From contig NZ_LIPP01000069.1 in the NCBI RefSeq assembly GCF_001418335.1, forward strand, positions 26,865 through 63,513: a stretch of DNA of 36,649 nucleotides. The letters are read 5' to 3'. Of the stretch, positions 33,761 through 36,649 are shown one piece after another. Origin of the DNA: Streptomyces aurantiacus. Its GTDB lineage: Bacteria; Actinomycetota; Actinomycetes; Streptomycetales; Streptomycetaceae. The position numbers and the translations under genes were made by a program. Under the pieces are notes generated by a model that saw only the letters and a list, made by a program, of their open reading frames with translations, ran no database searches and was not told the origin of the DNA. Every line of letters starts with the position of its first letter. Position 1 is the first letter of the stretch.

Positions 33761-35446
33761 ATGAGAAGACGGATCTTCATGTCCATGCTTGCCGGAGCGA
33801 CCCTCGTGGCGAGCACCCTCCTCGGAGCGGGCCCGGCGTCGGCAGCCCGGCCGCCACAAGCCCCGGCCATCCCGGTCGCCGGACTCGCCGACCCGCCCGC
33901 CGAGTTCGGGACCGACTGGCACGATCCCCTGACCGCCGCCCCGCCCGTCACCCACCCCACCGGAAAATCCTGCGAAGTGACGGTCGCCGAGGCGCAGTTC
34001 CGCGACTTCACGCCCTACAAGGGCACGTACGCGCCCCCGCGTGGCTGCGGTGACCGTTGGAGCAAGGTCGTTCTGCGGCTCGACGGCAAGGTCCAGGGAC
34101 GGCAGTACGACCGGCTCGGTTATCTGCACATCGGCGGTGTCGAGGTCCTCCGTACGTCCACTCCGCAGCCCTCGCCCGACGGCATCGAGTGGTCGGTGGA
34201 GAAGGACGTCACGCGCTACGGCGACACGTTCCGCGAGGGCCACGACGTCGAGATGCTGATCGGGAACGTCGTCGACGACACCTACACGGGAATCATCGAC
34301 GTCAAGGTGACACTCACCTTCTACCCGGCAGAGAAGCCGGCCGCGACCAAGACCGCGACCAAGACCGCGACCAAGACGGTGGCCAAGGCCGCGGCGGCCC
34401 CCGATCGCGTACTGACCCTCCAGGACGGCACCCTCACCACGCCCCGGAACAGCGAACGCATCGTCGCCGAGGTGTACGCCACAGGGTCGGGCGGCGGCTG
34501 CGAGGAGTACTGGTATCTGACGGTGCCGGACGCCGCTCCCTACTCCTGCAAGGCCGGAGACGGCCCCTACCGCGAGGTGCAGATCGAGGTCGACGGCAAG
34601 CTCGCCGGCATCGCGGCACCGTTCCCGACCGTATGGACCGGCGGCTGGTCCAACCCCTTCCTCTGGTACGTGATCCCGGGCCCGCGCGCCTTCGACATCA
34701 AGCCCGTCGAGTACGACCTGACACCGTTCGCGGGGCTGCTCAACGACGGCCGTCCGCACCGGATCGACGTCTCCGTGGTGGGCGTTCCAGAGGGACAGAG
34801 CGGCTGGAGCACCCCGGTGAACGTCCTGGTCTGGCAGGACGCCAAGAGCACACGCGTCACCGGGAAGCTCACCGCACACCGGGCCGGCGACCTCACGAAC
34901 TCCTCCACGTACACGCCCGGTTCGGAGCACCGCCTCGACACCGGGGCCGGGCACCGGCTGACCGTGGCTGGGTACGTCGACACCTCGCACGGCCGTGTCA
35001 CGACCACGGTCGACCGCGAGCTGGCCGCCACGTCCGTGCACCGCTGGACGGACGGCGAGAGCGCGGACGCGCTGAAGGGGACCTGGACCGACGACGAGAA
35101 GGTCACCGTGGACGGACACGGGCCCGCCGTGACGACCCGTACGGACCGCACGTACACCATGGACGGTGTCACGACACTCGGAGCGGGCGACCGGCTGCGG
35201 ACCGTGCTGTCGCTGGGGGACCGGGCCTCCGTCGTGGAGACCCGTGGCGGCCGGCGCACCGCGTGGTCCCGGCTCGACGACAGCTACGCGGGCGACGCGA
35301 CCTACACCGCGAACGTGCCGCGCGACCAGCGGCATGCCGTCGGCACGACGAGTGAGCGCTACCGGCTGTACGGCTCGGACGGGTGCTACGACCGGCGCCT
35401 GGTGACCGTCCAGGGCACCCTCACCGGGGTCCGCGACAGCTGCTGA
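33761..35446 (+). CDS. Secreted peptide-N4-asparagine amidase (PNGase A-like)
   Basis: 561-residue exported protein of the PNGase A type, which releases N-glycans by cleaving the glycosyl-asparagine amide. A signal peptide (MRRRIFMSMLAGATLVAS, hydrophobic core, cleavage near ASA-ARPP at 28) directs it outside. The first domain runs to about residue 190 (CEVTVAEAQFRDFTPY, GCGDRWSKVVLRLDG, SPDGIEWSVEKDVTRY). A Thr/Lys/Ala linker with three 12-bp repeats starts at 195, and the second domain follows (GGGCEEYWYL, VWTGGWSNPFLWYVIPG, GRPHRIDVSVVG). This two-lobe pattern matches the family. No ribosome site precedes the ATG; a promoter at the right distance predicts a leaderless message. It ends with a strong hairpin. 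Substrates are probably plant or fungal glycoproteins. Confidence 0.87.
   Translation: MRRRIFMSMLAGATLVASTLLGAGPASAARPPQAPAIPVAGLADPPAEFGTDWHDPLTAAPPVTHPTGKSCEVTVAEAQFRDFTPYKGTYAPPRGCGDRWSKVVLRLDGKVQGRQYDRLGYLHIGGVEVLRTSTPQPSPDGIEWSVEKDVTRYGDTFREGHDVEMLIGNVVDDTYTGIIDVKVTLTFYPAEKPAATKTATKTATKTVAKAAAAPDRVLTLQDGTLTTPRNSERIVAEVYATGSGGGCEEYWYLTVPDAAPYSCKAGDGPYREVQIEVDGKLAGIAAPFPTVWTGGWSNPFLWYVIPGPRAFDIKPVEYDLTPFAGLLNDGRPHRIDVSVVGVPEGQSGWSTPVNVLVWQDAKSTRVTGKLTAHRAGDLTNSSTYTPGSEHRLDTGAGHRLTVAGYVDTSHGRVTTTVDRELAATSVHRWTDGESADALKGTWTDDEKVTVDGHGPAVTTRTDRTYTMDGVTTLGAGDRLRTVLSLGDRASVVETRGGRRTAWSRLDDSYAGDATYTANVPRDQRHAVGTTSERYRLYGSDGCYDRRLVTVQGTLTGVRDSC
34343..34378 (+). repeat. 12-bp coding tandem repeat x3 in PNGase-like linker
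   Basis: GCGACCAAGACC occurs three times in a row (last base changed in the third), encoding Ala-Thr-Lys-Thr repeats between the two domains. The number of units could vary without breaking the frame, changing linker length. Confidence 0.9.
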
Positions 35447-35491
35447 CCTCGTCGCTCCCGTCGCTCCCGTCGCTCTGAAGAGCCAGGGGCA

Positions 35492-35532
35492 GCTCCCCGC
35501 GCCGGCACGGTGGACGTGCCGGTGCGGGGAGC
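35492..35532 (+). terminator. Very strong hairpin after the PNGase-like gene
   Basis: An 18-nt arm at 35492-35509 pairs with 35515-35532 around a 5-nt loop, with a single G/T mismatch inside. It lies 45 bp past the stop codon, just after three GTCGCTC repeats (35451-35475), and 44 bp before the ku start. It separates the two genes transcriptionally; a TACGAT -10-like element at 35539-35544 may start the ku message. Confidence 0.85.
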
Positions 35533-35576
35533 CGCTCGTACGATGAGGGTCTCGGGGCCGTTGACGGAGGTTTGTC

Positions 35577-36593
35577 GTGCCCCGAACCGTCTGGTCAGGA
35601 GCCATCTCTTTCGGTCTGGTGACCGTGCCGATCCGCGTGGTGTCGGCGACCGAGAACCACGCGATCCGCTTCCACCAGTACCACCTCGAAGACATGGGCC
35701 GGGTCCGCGTCCGCAAGTACTGCGAGCTTGAGGACCGCGAGGTCTCCCAGGACGAGATCGGCAAAGGGTACGAAATCAGCAAGGACACCCTCGTCGCGGT
35801 GAGTGACGAGGAGCTGCGGGAGATGCCGCTGCCCACCGCGAAGGCCATCGAGATCTCCGCTTTCGTGCCGGCGGCGTCGATCGATCCCCTCCAGGTGGGC
35901 GACGGCTACTACCTCCAGGCCGACGGCCAGGTCGCGGCCAAGCCCTACAAGCTGCTGCGGATGGCTCTGGAGCGCAGCGCCAAGGTCGCCATCGCCAAAT
36001 ACGCGTGGAGCGGCCGCGAGCGCCTGGGCCTGCTCCGCGTCCGCGACGACTCCATCGTCCTGCACGCGATGCGCTGGCCCGACGAGATCCGCTCACCCCA
36101 GGGGCTGGCCCCGACCGCGGTCGAGGTGTCCGACGACGAGATCGAGGGCGCGCGGGCCCTCATCGACCACATGACCCGCGACGGCCTGCAAGGCAGCGAG
36201 TTCGAGGACCACTACACGGACGCCCTCGCGGAAGTCATCAAGGCGAAGCGCGAAGGGCACGCGCCTCCGGAGGCGCCGGAACAGGAGTCGCCGGCCGGGC
36301 AGGTCGTCGACCTGATGTCCGCTCTGGAGGCGTCCGTGAAAAAGGCACGGGCCTCCCGGGGCGAGGGCGAGGGCGACGCCGACGTGTACGACCTGCCCAC
36401 GAAGAAGAAGACAACGGCCAAGAAGGCGTCGGCCAAGAAGGCAACGGCCGGCAGAGCGACAGCCGCGAAAGCAACAGCCGAGAAAGCGACAGCCACGAAG
36501 GCGGCGAAAAAGACGGCTAAGACGGCTAAGAAGACGGCCGCCAAGAAGACCCCCGCGAAGAAGACCGCGGCGAAGTCAAAACGCAGCGCGTGA
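35577..36593 (+). CDS. ku: Ku protein, non-homologous end joining
   Basis: 338-residue bacterial Ku, a homodimeric ring that loads on DNA double-strand ends and recruits LigD. The Ku core starts MPRTVWSGAISFGLVTVPIRV and continues with FHQYHLEDMGRVRVRKYC, DPLQVGDGYYLQADG, KPYKLLRMALERS and VAIAKYAWSGRERL. The linker LIDHMTRDGLQGSEFEDHYTDAL follows. From about residue 276 to the end (63 residues) the chain is Lys/Ala/Thr-rich (KKTAK, AAKKTPAKKT) like a histone H1 tail, as seen in some actinobacterial Ku proteins, and should bind DNA without sequence preference. GTG 35577 has GGAGG 6 nt upstream. No LigD gene is within the window, so the ligase is elsewhere. Confidence 0.96.
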   Translation: MPRTVWSGAISFGLVTVPIRVVSATENHAIRFHQYHLEDMGRVRVRKYCELEDREVSQDEIGKGYEISKDTLVAVSDEELREMPLPTAKAIEISAFVPAASIDPLQVGDGYYLQADGQVAAKPYKLLRMALERSAKVAIAKYAWSGRERLGLLRVRDDSIVLHAMRWPDEIRSPQGLAPTAVEVSDDEIEGARALIDHMTRDGLQGSEFEDHYTDALAEVIKAKREGHAPPEAPEQESPAGQVVDLMSALEASVKKARASRGEGEGDADVYDLPTKKKTTAKKASAKKATAGRATAAKATAEKATATKAAKKTAKTAKKTAAKKTPAKKTAAKSKRSA

Positions 36594-36628
36594 TCCGACT
36601 GGCGGCTGCCGCGCGGACCGGCAGACGG

Positions 36629-36649
36629 CGGATCACGGATCACGGATCA
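36629..36649. repeat. 7-bp tandem repeat (CGGATCA) x3 at window edge
   Basis: Three exact copies run up to the right edge, so the array may be longer. It lies just after the ku gene and is non-coding as far as can be seen. Confidence 0.8.

Overview
The window is chromosomal DNA from a high-GC actinomycete, almost certainly a Streptomyces. The evidence is strong G/C bias at third codon positions on both strands, long spurious antisense frames, frequent GTG/TTG starts with GGAGG-type ribosome sites, near absence of TTA codons (one found in the whole window), a Streptomyces-type 388-residue xylose isomerase, and several families largely confined to actinomycetes (LC7/roadblock protein, DUF5709-like protein, DUF3516-type helicase, Ku with a lysine-rich tail). 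I see no rRNA, tRNA, CRISPR array, insertion sequence or prophage. It reads as ordinary chromosome with many monocistronic or two-gene units.

Layout. 291-839: P-loop kinase. 1049-4068 (minus): GAF-domain regulator followed by an aldehyde dehydrogenase, a probable sensor/enzyme pair. 4269-4880 (minus): Tat-exported peptidoglycan amidase. 5262-9387: xylose module with a ROK repressor (xylR-like) and xylulokinase (xylB) on minus and xylose isomerase (xylA) divergent on plus; an imperfect inverted repeat lies between xylB and xylA and strong hairpins follow xylB and xylR. 9583-10923: secreted phytase-like esterase. 11067-15208 (minus): SNF2 helicase overlapping a SWIM zinc-finger gene by 4 bp, with a good sigma70-type promoter. 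15451-16788 (plus): fatty-acid desaturase and a 60-residue membrane protein. 16969-19175 (minus): two unrecognised genes and a methyltransferase. 19513-21812: PPOX-type oxidoreductase, a lone roadblock protein, and a double-HTH-like protein with a hexapeptide-repeat tail. 21822-25227 (minus): DEAD/DEAH helicase and acyl-CoA thioesterase II. 25373-26167: YdjM-like membrane hydrolase. 26309-27131 (minus): acidic DUF5709-like protein and zinc-independent ribosomal protein L31. 27494-31080 (minus): two overlapping ABC half-transporters with complementary degenerate ATP sites. 31272-32015: lipoprotein L,D-transpeptidase-like. 32146-33642 (minus): GT39-type glycosyltransferase carrying the only TTA codon. 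33761-35446: secreted PNGase A-like amidase with a predicted leaderless promoter. 35577-36593: Ku.

The genes form several small functional groups (xylose catabolism, aldehyde oxidation, envelope and glycan processing, DNA transactions) rather than one large pathway. I did not find a clear new multi-gene system. The observations most worth following are the mirror-image ABC heterodimer, the TTA-containing glycosyltransferase divergent from a leaderless PNGase-like gene, the orphan roadblock protein beside a repeat-tailed putative DNA-binding protein, and the SNF2/SWIM pair.
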